Of a DNA stretch of 64,000 nucleotides, positions 28,799 through 36,925 are shown one piece after another. The position numbers were made by a program, and so were the translations under genes. How positions within the stretch are numbered: position 1 is the stretch's first letter; every line of letters begins with the position of its first letter. This stretch comes from an uncultured Schlesneria sp. (GTDB taxonomy: Bacteria > Planctomycetota > Planctomycetia > Planctomycetales > Planctomycetaceae): assembly GCA_903858935.1 (NCBI GenBank), contig CAIOKO010000064.1, positions 28,794 to 92,793 of the forward strand. The letters run 5' to 3'. The notes below the pieces were generated by a model, which saw only the letters and a program-made list of their open reading frames with translations, was not told the DNA's origin and did no database searches.

Positions 28799-29194
28799 GA
28801 TTCATCCGTTGAGTAACAAGCTGCGCAAACCGTGTCAGATTCCAAGCAAAACTTGGACTTAATCACATTGGACACATGAGACTTGCGCTTTCCATTAACG
28901 ACCTTAGCAGGCTTCCTGCCACCAAAATTCCTGCCAGCCTGACAGGGGACACAGCCTGGTCAGCCATGCCAAATGACTGGTTCGGTTGCCGAAACCGCCA
29001 GAACGATTCGATCGATGCGACGTAACTTCCTTGCCAGGCGCAGTTTATTTGGCTGTCCAAACCGGGTCAATGCCGCTCCGCGCCGTGACAAAACTCGACC
29101 CAGATTACCAATACGCAACCGTTATGCCACAAATCCCCTGTTTGCAATCTCTGCACCGGAAATCGTCGGGCTTTGTCGAACACCTGACTTACTT
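28799..29194. other. Intergenic region upstream of secA
   Basis: About 400 bases between the secA start and the family-A palindrome. It should contain the secA promoter on the minus strand. A short inverted repeat (GGTTCGG with CCGAAACC) is visible near 28980-28997. No gene, RNA or regulatory motif is recognised. Confidence 0.4.
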
Positions 29195-29287
29195 GTGCCA
29201 CCGCTTGACCGTCCCCGGTCAAGCGGTGCTCTTCGACGAAAGTAAAGAAAAGTCACTGCTTCTCCGAAGACTCCGATGCCGTGGCAC
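29195..29287. repeat. Palindromic element, family A, copy 3
   Basis: 93 bases, bounded by GTGCCAC and GTGGCAC. The internal hairpin is a perfect 12-base stem, CACCGCTTGACC with GGTCAAGCGGTG. This is followed by GCTCTTCGACGA, AAAAGTCACTGC, and TCCGAAGACTCCGAT near the right end. It lies 31 bases beyond the stop of the minus-strand gene ending at 29318. Confidence 0.85.
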
Positions 29288-29317
29288 AGAAACCCAATCG
29301 AAAAATCTCGCAAAGTA

Positions 29318-30682
29318 CTATGGTTTAACGATCGTTCCATCCCGGCGACGCAGAGTGCCCCAGCGGAAATCGAAAGAAGGATCGTCGGTTACAGGAAATT
29401 TTGCCGCAAGCTTCTCGTCCATCTCGATTCCAAAGCCAGGTTTGTCGCTCGCATAGAAATAACCTCCCTTGAGCTCCGGACAACCGGGGAAGACATCCTG
29501 TTCAGCCTGAGTGAACAGTCGAGCCTCCTGAATCCCGAAATTCGGTATCGCCAGGTCGAGATGCACATTGCAGGCGTGTCCCACGGGCGAGACGTCACCA
29601 GGTCCGTGCCACGCCGTCCGGACCGCGAAGAATTCACAAAAGGCGGCGATCTTGCGAGCCATCGTCAGACCACCCACCTGTGAAACATGAATCCGAATAA
29701 AATCGATCAACCGCTCCGATATCAGAGGAACCCATTCGTTGGGATTGTTGAATAACTCCCCCATCGCGATTGGAGTGCTGGTCTGTTGCCGCAATTGTTT
29801 AAAGTATCCTGCGTCCTCTGGCGAAAACGGGTCTTCCATGAAATAGGGTTTAAATTTTTCCACGTCTTTCACGAGTTGAATGGCCAGCACCGGAGGGACG
29901 CGTTCATGAATGTCGTGCAATAATTCGACGTCGTCGCCAAGCCTGTTTCGAATGTGTTCAAAAAGTTTTGGGACTAACCTGACATAGGGTCCTGGTTCCC
30001 AGACATCGACCCGTCGGTTTGATGGGGCTGGTTCATCGACGGCGCTGGTCGCACCTCCAGAACCGTACGTTGCCAATCCAGGAACAGAACACTGAATTCG
30101 AATATGTCGATAGCCTTCGGATTGGAATCTGGCGACCGATTCTTCCACGTCCTGAAACGTCTTTCCCGAAGCATGACGGTAGGTATCAACCGCTTCGCGA
30201 CATTTTCCTCCTAGCAATTGATAAAGCGGTAAATTTGCCCGCTTGCCAAGGATGTCCCAAAGAGCCATATCAACGCCGGAAAGCGCGTTTCCTAGTACGG
30301 GTCCGTTTCGCCAATACGAGCTGACGAACGACGACTGCCAGATATCTTCGATGCGAGTCGCATCTTTACCGATCAGAAACGGTTTCAAGAATGTCTCGAC
30401 CGCCGTTTCCACAGCCCGGGCACGCTGAGTGAACGTCGCACAGCCCAGGCCATAAAGACCTGGTTCATTCGTCATCACCCTCACCACAACCAGACGAATC
30501 TTTGCCGGTGCGGTAAGAAACGTTTTGACGTCAGTGATTCGCAGCGGGGGCGTCCCCCGAGCCGCCTCTTCGGCGATGGTGAGGGGTTTATCGTCTGCCC
30601 CAAACGCGCTGCGGACCAGCCATGGAAGTCCGATGGCACCCGAACCGAATACCGATGATTTCAGCCAGTCGCGTCGATGCAT
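29318..30682 (-). CDS. Tat-exported ManD/RspA-like enolase-superfamily dehydratase
   Basis: 454 residues. A twin-arginine signal (HRRDWLKSS, residues 2-10, followed by a hydrophobic run to about 28) marks it for export, which is unusual for this normally cytoplasmic family. The N-terminal capping domain precedes the barrel with SGVDMALWDILGKRANLPLYQLLGG and YRHASG. The metal-ligand segments are VELLHDIHERV (Asp), YFMEDPFSPED (Glu) and IAMGELFNNPNEW (Glu). The D-mannonate dehydratase segment HGPGDVSPVGHACNVHLDLA is intact. The likely reaction is dehydration of a sugar acid such as D-mannonate or D-gluconate, but many family members have low activity. The gene is divergent from the PBP4 gene. 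Confidence 0.88.
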   Translation of the reverse strand: MHRRDWLKSSVFGSGAIGLPWLVRSAFGADDKPLTIAEEAARGTPPLRITDVKTFLTAPAKIRLVVVRVMTNEPGLYGLGCATFTQRARAVETAVETFLKPFLIGKDATRIEDIWQSSFVSSYWRNGPVLGNALSGVDMALWDILGKRANLPLYQLLGGKCREAVDTYRHASGKTFQDVEESVARFQSEGYRHIRIQCSVPGLATYGSGGATSAVDEPAPSNRRVDVWEPGPYVRLVPKLFEHIRNRLGDDVELLHDIHERVPPVLAIQLVKDVEKFKPYFMEDPFSPEDAGYFKQLRQQTSTPIAMGELFNNPNEWVPLISERLIDFIRIHVSQVGGLTMARKIAAFCEFFAVRTAWHGPGDVSPVGHACNVHLDLAIPNFGIQEARLFTQAEQDVFPGCPELKGGYFYASDKPGFGIEMDEKLAAKFPVTDDPSFDFRWGTLRRRDGTIVKP

Positions 30683-30959
30683 GAGATCATTCTCCGTTAT
30701 CGTTGGTCTACAAGATGATGTTGGCCGGTCCGTTTCGGCGAACTGGTGACGAGAGAGATGCTGAAACTTTAGCTACGTGATTGTCGAAGATTGCCAGGAT
30801 TTACGACGAACTTCAATGGGTATCACTGTGAATCCAGGCTTTGAGGGTGCACGAAGCGTGATCATCGGATTACCATTTCAGCTCGTCCGAAACGTTCGAA
30901 AATACTGCCGCAAGCCGACGGCGACTGATTTGCATTCTTGTCTCAAGGGAACTTCATTC

Positions 30960-32552
30960 ATGTTTCATACTGTCGCCCTGGAAAAATTTCTGCGATCGGT
31001 AGTTCCACGTCGCCAAATTCTCGGACTGGCGATTTGTTTACTTTGTTTGAAGGTCGGTGTTGCACAGGAAACGCTGGTCGGTGGCATCGAACGAGTCACC
31101 CAGCAGCCACATTTCAAACACGCTCATTGGGGAGCATTATTCGTCGACCTGAATTCGGGAGAAGTGGTCTTTGAGCGGAATGCGGACAAACTGTTTGTCC
31201 CCGCATCAACAACAAAACTCTTTTCGGTCGCCAGTGCTCTTGATGCCCTTGGTGCGGACTATCGGTTTCTGACCCCGGTCGTCAGAAAAGGCGAGATCTC
31301 GGAAACGGGCGAGTTAAAAGGCGATTTGATCCTGGTCGCCTCGGGGGATCTCAGTTTTGGTGGCCGAACTACCCCGGAAGGAAAGATCGCTTTCACGAAT
31401 GGGGACCACACCTATGCCAATGGAAATCCCGATGCGGAACTGACCGAACCTGATCCGTTGGCAGGCTTGAACCATCTGGCGAAGCAGGTCGCGTCGGCGG
31501 GAATCAAACGAGTTCGCGGTGACGTGCTGATCGACGATCGATTGTTTGAACGAGCCGAATCGTCTGGAAGCGGACCGACCCGAGTCTCACCCTGCTCGAT
31601 CAATGACAATGTCGTCGACATCGTGATCACACCCTCCGAAGTCGGGCAGTTGGCAAAATGGACCTCGCGACCTCAAACGGCGGTAATTCAGATCGAATCG
31701 AAAATCGTCACGGTCGAGGCTGACAAACCGCTGGAAATCATGCTTCGTGATGTCGGGCAAGGACGAATTTCGGTGTCTGGACAAATTCCAAAAGGACATA
31801 AGCCGGTCCTGAGGGTGCAAGAAGTTCCCGATTCTGTTGCCTTCGCCCGGACGCTCTTCATCGAAGCGTTGCAGCGAGCGGGGGTCACTGTCGATGCCCC
31901 GACGTTAGGTGATTCGCCGTCACTGTCGTTGCCAGGTTCAGCCGAAGTCAAAACGCTGCCGCAGGTTGCCGTGCTGACATCACTACCGTTTTCAGAATCT
32001 GCCAAACTGATTCTGAAGGTCAGTCACAACCTGCAGGCGAGTACGCTCCCCTTACTCGTGGCAGTGAAGAATGGTGAACGAACACTCGCGGCGGGACTGA
32101 AACGACAGCATACATTTCTGAAGCAGGCAGGAGTCGATGTCGACACGATATCGTTTGCAGGAGGTGCCGGTGGAGCAAGGGGCGATTACACGACACCACG
32201 AGCCTCGGTTCAATTACTGACTTATCTGTCGAAGCGACCTGATTTCCCTGCGTACAAAGACGCGCTTCCCCGGTTGGGTGTCGACGGCACGCTGGCAAAG
32301 AATGTTCCGCCGGAAAGTCCAGCTCGAGACAATGTGCAGGCAAAAACAGGAACACTCTACGCCGACAACACGATGAACGGTGCAACGTTAATGACAAGCA
32401 AAGCCCTCGCAGGCTACATGACAACAGCAAAAGGCCGGAGTCTGGTCTTCGCTCTGTTCGTCAACAACGCCCACATTCGCGACGGGATCACAACAAAAAC
32501 GTTCGGCGACGACTTAGGCAAAATCTGCGAAAACGTTTACCTGCACCAATAG
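30960..32552 (+). CDS. dacB: D-alanyl-D-alanine carboxypeptidase/endopeptidase, PBP4 type
   Basis: 530 residues from the ATG at 30960, which has AAGGGA about 10 bases upstream; the open frame continues upstream but that part precedes the signal peptide. The signal segment is at about 15-35. Class C penicillin-binding protein motifs are present: SxxK at S83-K86 (PASTTKLFS), SxN at S355-N357 (KVSHNLQA) and KTG at 462-464 (QAKTGTLYAD). The large insert between the first two motifs, typical of PBP4, contains SINDNVVDI. The enzyme trims or hydrolyses peptidoglycan cross-links in the periplasm, so its presence supports a peptidoglycan wall. It is followed closely by a TolB-like propeller gene. Confidence 0.93.
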   Translation: MFHTVALEKFLRSVVPRRQILGLAICLLCLKVGVAQETLVGGIERVTQQPHFKHAHWGALFVDLNSGEVVFERNADKLFVPASTTKLFSVASALDALGADYRFLTPVVRKGEISETGELKGDLILVASGDLSFGGRTTPEGKIAFTNGDHTYANGNPDAELTEPDPLAGLNHLAKQVASAGIKRVRGDVLIDDRLFERAESSGSGPTRVSPCSINDNVVDIVITPSEVGQLAKWTSRPQTAVIQIESKIVTVEADKPLEIMLRDVGQGRISVSGQIPKGHKPVLRVQEVPDSVAFARTLFIEALQRAGVTVDAPTLGDSPSLSLPGSAEVKTLPQVAVLTSLPFSESAKLILKVSHNLQASTLPLLVAVKNGERTLAAGLKRQHTFLKQAGVDVDTISFAGGAGGARGDYTTPRASVQLLTYLSKRPDFPAYKDALPRLGVDGTLAKNVPPESPARDNVQAKTGTLYADNTMNGATLMTSKALAGYMTTAKGRSLVFALFVNNAHIRDGITTKTFGDDLGKICENVYLHQ

Positions 32553-32660
32553 TGTTCTTCTTAGTCCTGTAGTGTGGGACGAGTCTTCGACTTCATTTTC
32601 CCTCATTTCGTCGTGGGTTTCACCGAAATATCATCGAATTGGAAAGAAAGAAGAAAGAAT

Positions 32661-33581
32661 ATGAGGAACATTCTTCGTTTGCCTTTCGTCATCCTCACCA
32701 CCGCAGTTTTACAGTTAATAACGGTGGCCCAGGCTGACGACTACGAGCTTGAAGTGATCGGTGACCTTCCGCTGGGAAAGCTTGCGTTTGTAACCAGTGG
32801 TGCGTTCGGACGTACGGGAACAATCGTTGTCGTTGGACAAGAGGCGAAAGGCTTTACCGGTGATCGTCCGGAATTCATCGACGGTGGCAAGAAGATCATC
32901 TACTCCAATCAACGGGGGCGCACTTCCGCTTTGTACGTCCGTAACCTGTCGGACGATTCAATCGAGGAGATTTCGACCGGCATGCCAGACTTCGATCTGG
33001 ATTCCCCCTCGCTGTCCCAGTCTGGAAAGAAATTGGCGTTTGTTGCCTGGCCAGCAGGTCGTAAGTCTTGCCACATCCATGTTGCTGACACGGATGGGTC
33101 TCACTCGCGGCAATTGACCGAGGGTGAGCATCACAACTGGGGTCCTCGATGGTCCCCCGACGGAACGAAGATCGTGTTTGAATCGACTCGCGACGATGAA
33201 CGGCAAATTTATGTGATGGACGCCGACGGTCAGAATCAAATCAATCTCTCCAACGATAAAAAGATGAGTCATGCTCCATCCTGGTCACCAGACGGAACGC
33301 ACATTGCCTATATGTCTGGTAGCGAAAATAAGACCTGCAGTATCTACGTCATGAAGAACGACGGGACAGAAAAGCAGAACATCAGTCACAGCTTGACTCG
33401 CGACTCCGAACCAACATGGTCATCGGATTCAAAGTGGATTGCATTTACACGAACTGCTTCGAAGCCTCCAGGACCCGAGACCATGGATATCTGGATCATG
33501 AGGCGCGACGGGCTGGAACAGCGTCAGATCACCCGCAACACCGTGCGAATGTCGTCTTACGAGCCAAACTGGTCCCGCTAA
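32661..33581 (+). CDS. TolB-like PD40 beta-propeller protein, exported
   Basis: 306 residues from the ATG at 32661, preceded by a purine-rich GAAAGAAAGAAGAAAG; the longer frame from 32574 adds 29 residues before the signal peptide. The signal peptide ends VAQADD at about residue 25. Propeller repeats of PD40/TolB type follow: PSLSQSGKKLAFVAW, PRWSPDGTKIVFES, PSWSPDGTHIAYMS and PTWSSDSKWIAFTR, each followed by an IYVMDADG-like strand. It is probably periplasmic and protein- or ligand-binding; it is not a full TolB because the N-terminal domain is missing. It lies 109 bases after the PBP4 gene. Confidence 0.85.
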   Translation: MRNILRLPFVILTTAVLQLITVAQADDYELEVIGDLPLGKLAFVTSGAFGRTGTIVVVGQEAKGFTGDRPEFIDGGKKIIYSNQRGRTSALYVRNLSDDSIEEISTGMPDFDLDSPSLSQSGKKLAFVAWPAGRKSCHIHVADTDGSHSRQLTEGEHHNWGPRWSPDGTKIVFESTRDDERQIYVMDADGQNQINLSNDKKMSHAPSWSPDGTHIAYMSGSENKTCSIYVMKNDGTEKQNISHSLTRDSEPTWSSDSKWIAFTRTASKPPGPETMDIWIMRRDGLEQRQITRNTVRMSSYEPNWSR

Positions 33582-33632
33582 ACAGGCCTAGAAATGGCGT
33601 GGCTCCAAAACAAATCGCGAGGTTCACGTTCT

Positions 33633-33730
33633 GGGGTCGGGCGTTCAAATTTCAAAATTGGCCGATCACGCGATCTCCAACGGCAAAGTTATTCAGTCGG
33701 CCAATTTTGAAATTTGAGCATCCGAACCCC
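33633..33730. repeat. Palindromic element, GGGGTCGGGCG family, long form
   Basis: 98 bases. The left arm GGGGTCGGGCGTTCAAATTT continues with CAAAATTGGCCGA. The right arm TCGGCCAATTTTGAAATTTG continues with AGCATCCGAACCCC. The arms pair over about 33 bases around a loop of about 31 bases. It lies 52 bases after the TolB-like stop and 8 bases beyond the stop of a small minus-strand coding fragment at 33738. Related elements lie at 21741 and 38257. Confidence 0.85.
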
Positions 33731-33737
33731 TTCCAGA

Positions 33738-33890
33738 TCATTTCGCCACGTACATTGTTTTCCCGTCATTAATCGTCTCGACCACTTTGATTTCCTTGAT
33801 CCAGTTTCCGTTAAGATCAAATGACGTTCGGTAATTTCGCGTATTAAAATACACGAATTGACTTGTCAACGCGAAAACGACTTCCCTATT
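33738..33890 (-). pseudogene. Short coding-like fragment, probable gene remnant
   Basis: The minus strand holds 50 codons between an in-frame TAG at 33891-33893 and a TGA at 33738-33740 with a strongly protein-like composition, including FVYFNTRNYRTSFDLNGN and WIKEIKVVETINDGKTMYVAK. No ATG is present; a TTG inside would give about 43 residues. It looks like the C-terminal end of a lost gene or a very small protein. I do not recognise the family. A palindromic element lies 8 bases after its stop, as after the pfk stop. The remaining bases of the 33582-34100 gap hold nothing else that I can support. Confidence 0.4.
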
Positions 33891-34100
33891 CTAAACCCAT
33901 CACGCGACGCGCGGTAAAAGATGCTGCGCGTTTGGGCAGTGTGCTGGGGAAATTGGATGTTTTAATTGTTGTGTTTGGCGATCATCGCATCGCAACATGT
34001 TTCCGGGTAATTAATTGCGACTATGATCGAATGCTGATGGGAATCACGGCACAATGTTTGCCAATAGTGATTGGTTGAACAAATTTTAGGCGGACATATC

Positions 34101-36866
34101 TTGCCCACAGTCAATAATGAACTTCTGCGTCGCGATGTACGAACACTCGGCGATATGCTCGGTGATGTCATCCGGGAATTGGCCGGTACAGCCGCTTTGG
34201 AACGGGTTGAAGAGATTCGCAAAGTCGCGCGCGAGCGACGTGCCGGATCGCCCGAGGCTGAACATGAATTGACGAAACTGATTGCGGAATTGGACGAGCC
34301 GGCTGCTCGTGATGTGACCCGAGCGTTCAGTATTTTTTTTGACCTCGCAAATCTTGCGGAAGATCGACATCGAGTTCGGACCTTGAGATCGCGAGAACGG
34401 GAACGTCACCCGGAGCCTCGTAGCGAATCGATCGGCGACGCGATCTGCAAATTACGTGATGCGGGGTTTACCCCTGCAGAAACGCAGTCGGCCCTCGATC
34501 GACTCGCCATTGAGCTTGTTTTTACAGCCCATCCCAGTGAAGCCAAGCGTCGCAGTCTGCGAGTGAAACTTCGGCGGATGCGACAGGCACTGGAAGATCT
34601 TGATGGTCCTGACCTTTTGCCGCGCGAACGAAACAAGCTGGAAAATCTGCTGCGCATGGAAATGACCGTGCTGTGGCAAAGTGAGTTTCTTCGTCCTTCA
34701 CGCCCGACGGTTCTGCAGGAAGTCCGGCGTGGATTAACGATCGCCCCGAGACTTTGGGAAGTGGTACCCGGTGTCTATGGCGACATGCGACGGGCGCTGG
34801 AAGCATGTTATCCGGGAGTCAAATTCCATCTGCCCGTCTTTCTTCAGTTTGGATCGTGGATCGGTGGTGACCGTGACGGTCACCCGCACGTGACTTACGA
34901 CGTAACCGCTCAAACCCTGCTCTGGCTGCGTCAAGCTGCTGTGGAAGCTCATCTGGTCGAATGCCGGAGGTTATTCGAGTTTCTCTCGATCTCCTCTGAA
35001 GAAGTCAAAGTCGCAGATGTCCTGAAAGAACGATTGGCGCTAGCGATCCAGAAGTGGCCGGCGCTGACTGAACGGATGCAGCCGGTCGCCCCGATAGAAA
35101 TCTGTCGACAATGGCTCGCCATGATTCGCTGGCGACTGGAGCAGTCGTTCGGAAGCAAAATCGGTGAAGACTTGACGACCGGAGCCTATCGAGACGGCGC
35201 GGAACTGGAGATCGATGTTCAGACCTTGATCGACAGTCTGCAGGGAAATCATGTCAAGCGACTGATCAACGACGAATTGCTTCCCTGGCTGGATCTGGTC
35301 CGGGTCTTCGGGTTGCACATGAACCGACTGGACGTGCGACAGGATTCCCGGCGACATAGCGAAGTAATGACCGAGTTATTGGCCAAACTCGGGGTGACGG
35401 AAAATTTTGAATCGTTGACCGAGGATGAAAAGCAAGCGGTGCTGGCCCGGACAATTCCGTGGCCCAGCGACATTCCACGAGACGGTCTTTCGGCAACAAC
35501 AATTGAAACGCTTGAGCTGTTCCAATTACTGCATTCGGCCATGGCGAATTTTGGTCCGAGTTGTCTCGGAAGCCATATCATCAGCCTGACCAGTACTCCC
35601 AGTGACGTGCTGATCGTACTTTGGCTGTGGCGCTGGGCTCAGTCTGTGGCCAGTCCTCCAGGAACGGATGTGGCCAGTTTGAAAGATCAACTGGCGATCG
35701 CTCCGCTATTCGAAAAAATCGGCGATCTCGAGCGAGGGCCGGTCACTCTGGAGGCGATCCTTAAGCAACCGATTTACGCCGACCATGTCGCGCGGCAGGG
35801 TGGGCGTCAGATCGTCATGGTCGGTTATTCGGACAGCACCAAAGACGGGGGCTATCTGGCAGCCTGCTGGGGTTTGTACCGGGCTCAAAGTGACCTGCAA
35901 CGAGTCGCCGATCGGTTTGGAGTCAAGCTGACGTTCTTTCACGGACGGGGCGGTTCCCTGGGACGTGGAGGTGGTCCGGCCGCACGTGGCATCTATTCGC
36001 TTCCCCCTGATGCACTTGATGGCAGTTTGCGTCTCACCGAACAGGGCGAAGTCCTGGCCGAGCGATACGACGACGATCAGATTGCTTACCGGCATCTTGA
36101 ACAAGTGACATCTGCAACGCTGCTGGCCAGTGCCTTGCCCGCTCGTACGGCCAAACCGGCCTGGACGGTAATGATGGATCAACTGTCGCGGCGATCTTAC
36201 GAAGTCTATCGCGATCTGGTGGACCAGCCCGGGTTTATCGAGTTCTTCGGCTCGGCAACCCCGATCGACGAAATCGAAAGTTTGAATATCGGCTCGCGCC
36301 CGGCCCGACGACGTGGCGAACGGACGTTAGCCGATCTACGAGCGATCCCCTGGGTCTTTTCGTGGACACAAAACCGCTGCATGATTCCCGCCTGGTACGG
36401 TCTGGGAACCGCAATGGTCGAAGTGTTGGACGGTCGGCCTGGCGACTGGAAGACTGTGTACGAAATGTTTCGACAATGGCCCTTTTTCCAGGCGACGATC
36501 GACAACGCCGCCCTGGCTTTGGCCAAAGCAGATACGTTTATCGCGGGACGGTATGCGGAACTGGTCCAGAACAGCGAAGTCCGCGAGCGAATCGGAACTA
36601 TGATTGCTTCCGAACGAGATCGTTCGCGGCGAGCAATTCTCGCACTGACAGGCGGTGCCGAACTGCTGTCAACAACGCCGTGGCTGCAGGCTTCGATCGA
36701 TGCCCGCAATCCCTATATCGATCCATTAAATCTGATCCAGATAGAACTGGTCCGCCGCCGTCGAAGCTTGCCAGCCGATACTCCGCCCGAAGACGCGGAA
36801 CGACTACGTGGTCTTTTGCGACTGACAGTTCAAGGGATCGCTGCTGGAATGCGAACAACAGGTTGA
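34101..36866 (+). CDS. ppc: Phosphoenolpyruvate carboxylase
   Basis: About 921 residues from a TTG at 34101, which has AGGCGG seven bases upstream; another in-frame TTG lies at 34071 and no ATG is suitable. Catalytic motifs are intact: VFTAHPSEAKRRS (His at about 144), WIGGDRDGHP (253-262), VGYSDSTKDGGY (about 573) and FFHGRGGSLGRGGGP (about 612). The C-terminus AAGMRTTG matches the family end. The enzyme forms oxaloacetate from phosphoenolpyruvate and bicarbonate, refilling the citric acid cycle. A phosphofructokinase gene follows 59 bases downstream on the same strand, suggesting cotranscription of two control points around phosphoenolpyruvate and glycolysis. Confidence 0.97.
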   Translation: MPTVNNELLRRDVRTLGDMLGDVIRELAGTAALERVEEIRKVARERRAGSPEAEHELTKLIAELDEPAARDVTRAFSIFFDLANLAEDRHRVRTLRSRERERHPEPRSESIGDAICKLRDAGFTPAETQSALDRLAIELVFTAHPSEAKRRSLRVKLRRMRQALEDLDGPDLLPRERNKLENLLRMEMTVLWQSEFLRPSRPTVLQEVRRGLTIAPRLWEVVPGVYGDMRRALEACYPGVKFHLPVFLQFGSWIGGDRDGHPHVTYDVTAQTLLWLRQAAVEAHLVECRRLFEFLSISSEEVKVADVLKERLALAIQKWPALTERMQPVAPIEICRQWLAMIRWRLEQSFGSKIGEDLTTGAYRDGAELEIDVQTLIDSLQGNHVKRLINDELLPWLDLVRVFGLHMNRLDVRQDSRRHSEVMTELLAKLGVTENFESLTEDEKQAVLARTIPWPSDIPRDGLSATTIETLELFQLLHSAMANFGPSCLGSHIISLTSTPSDVLIVLWLWRWAQSVASPPGTDVASLKDQLAIAPLFEKIGDLERGPVTLEAILKQPIYADHVARQGGRQIVMVGYSDSTKDGGYLAACWGLYRAQSDLQRVADRFGVKLTFFHGRGGSLGRGGGPAARGIYSLPPDALDGSLRLTEQGEVLAERYDDDQIAYRHLEQVTSATLLASALPARTAKPAWTVMMDQLSRRSYEVYRDLVDQPGFIEFFGSATPIDEIESLNIGSRPARRRGERTLADLRAIPWVFSWTQNRCMIPAWYGLGTAMVEVLDGRPGDWKTVYEMFRQWPFFQATIDNAALALAKADTFIAGRYAELVQNSEVRERIGTMIASERDRSRRAILALTGGAELLSTTPWLQASIDARNPYIDPLNLIQIELVRRRRSLPADTPPEDAERLRGLLRLTVQGIAAGMRTTG

Positions 36867-36925
36867 TTTTTCGACAGGGTCATCAACGTTCGAGGATTTC
36901 GATCGGTTCTGACCAAGGTGATAAA

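Noticed and set aside
33863..34078. Plus-strand 71-codon frame before ppc
   Set aside because: No ribosome-binding site and no family features; part of it is antisense to the more protein-like fragment at 33738-33890.
36362..36925. Long upstream extension of the phosphofructokinase frame into ppc
   Set aside because: It overlaps the conserved C-terminal part of ppc in another frame, and a ribosome-binding site and ATG at 36926 give a normal PFK start.
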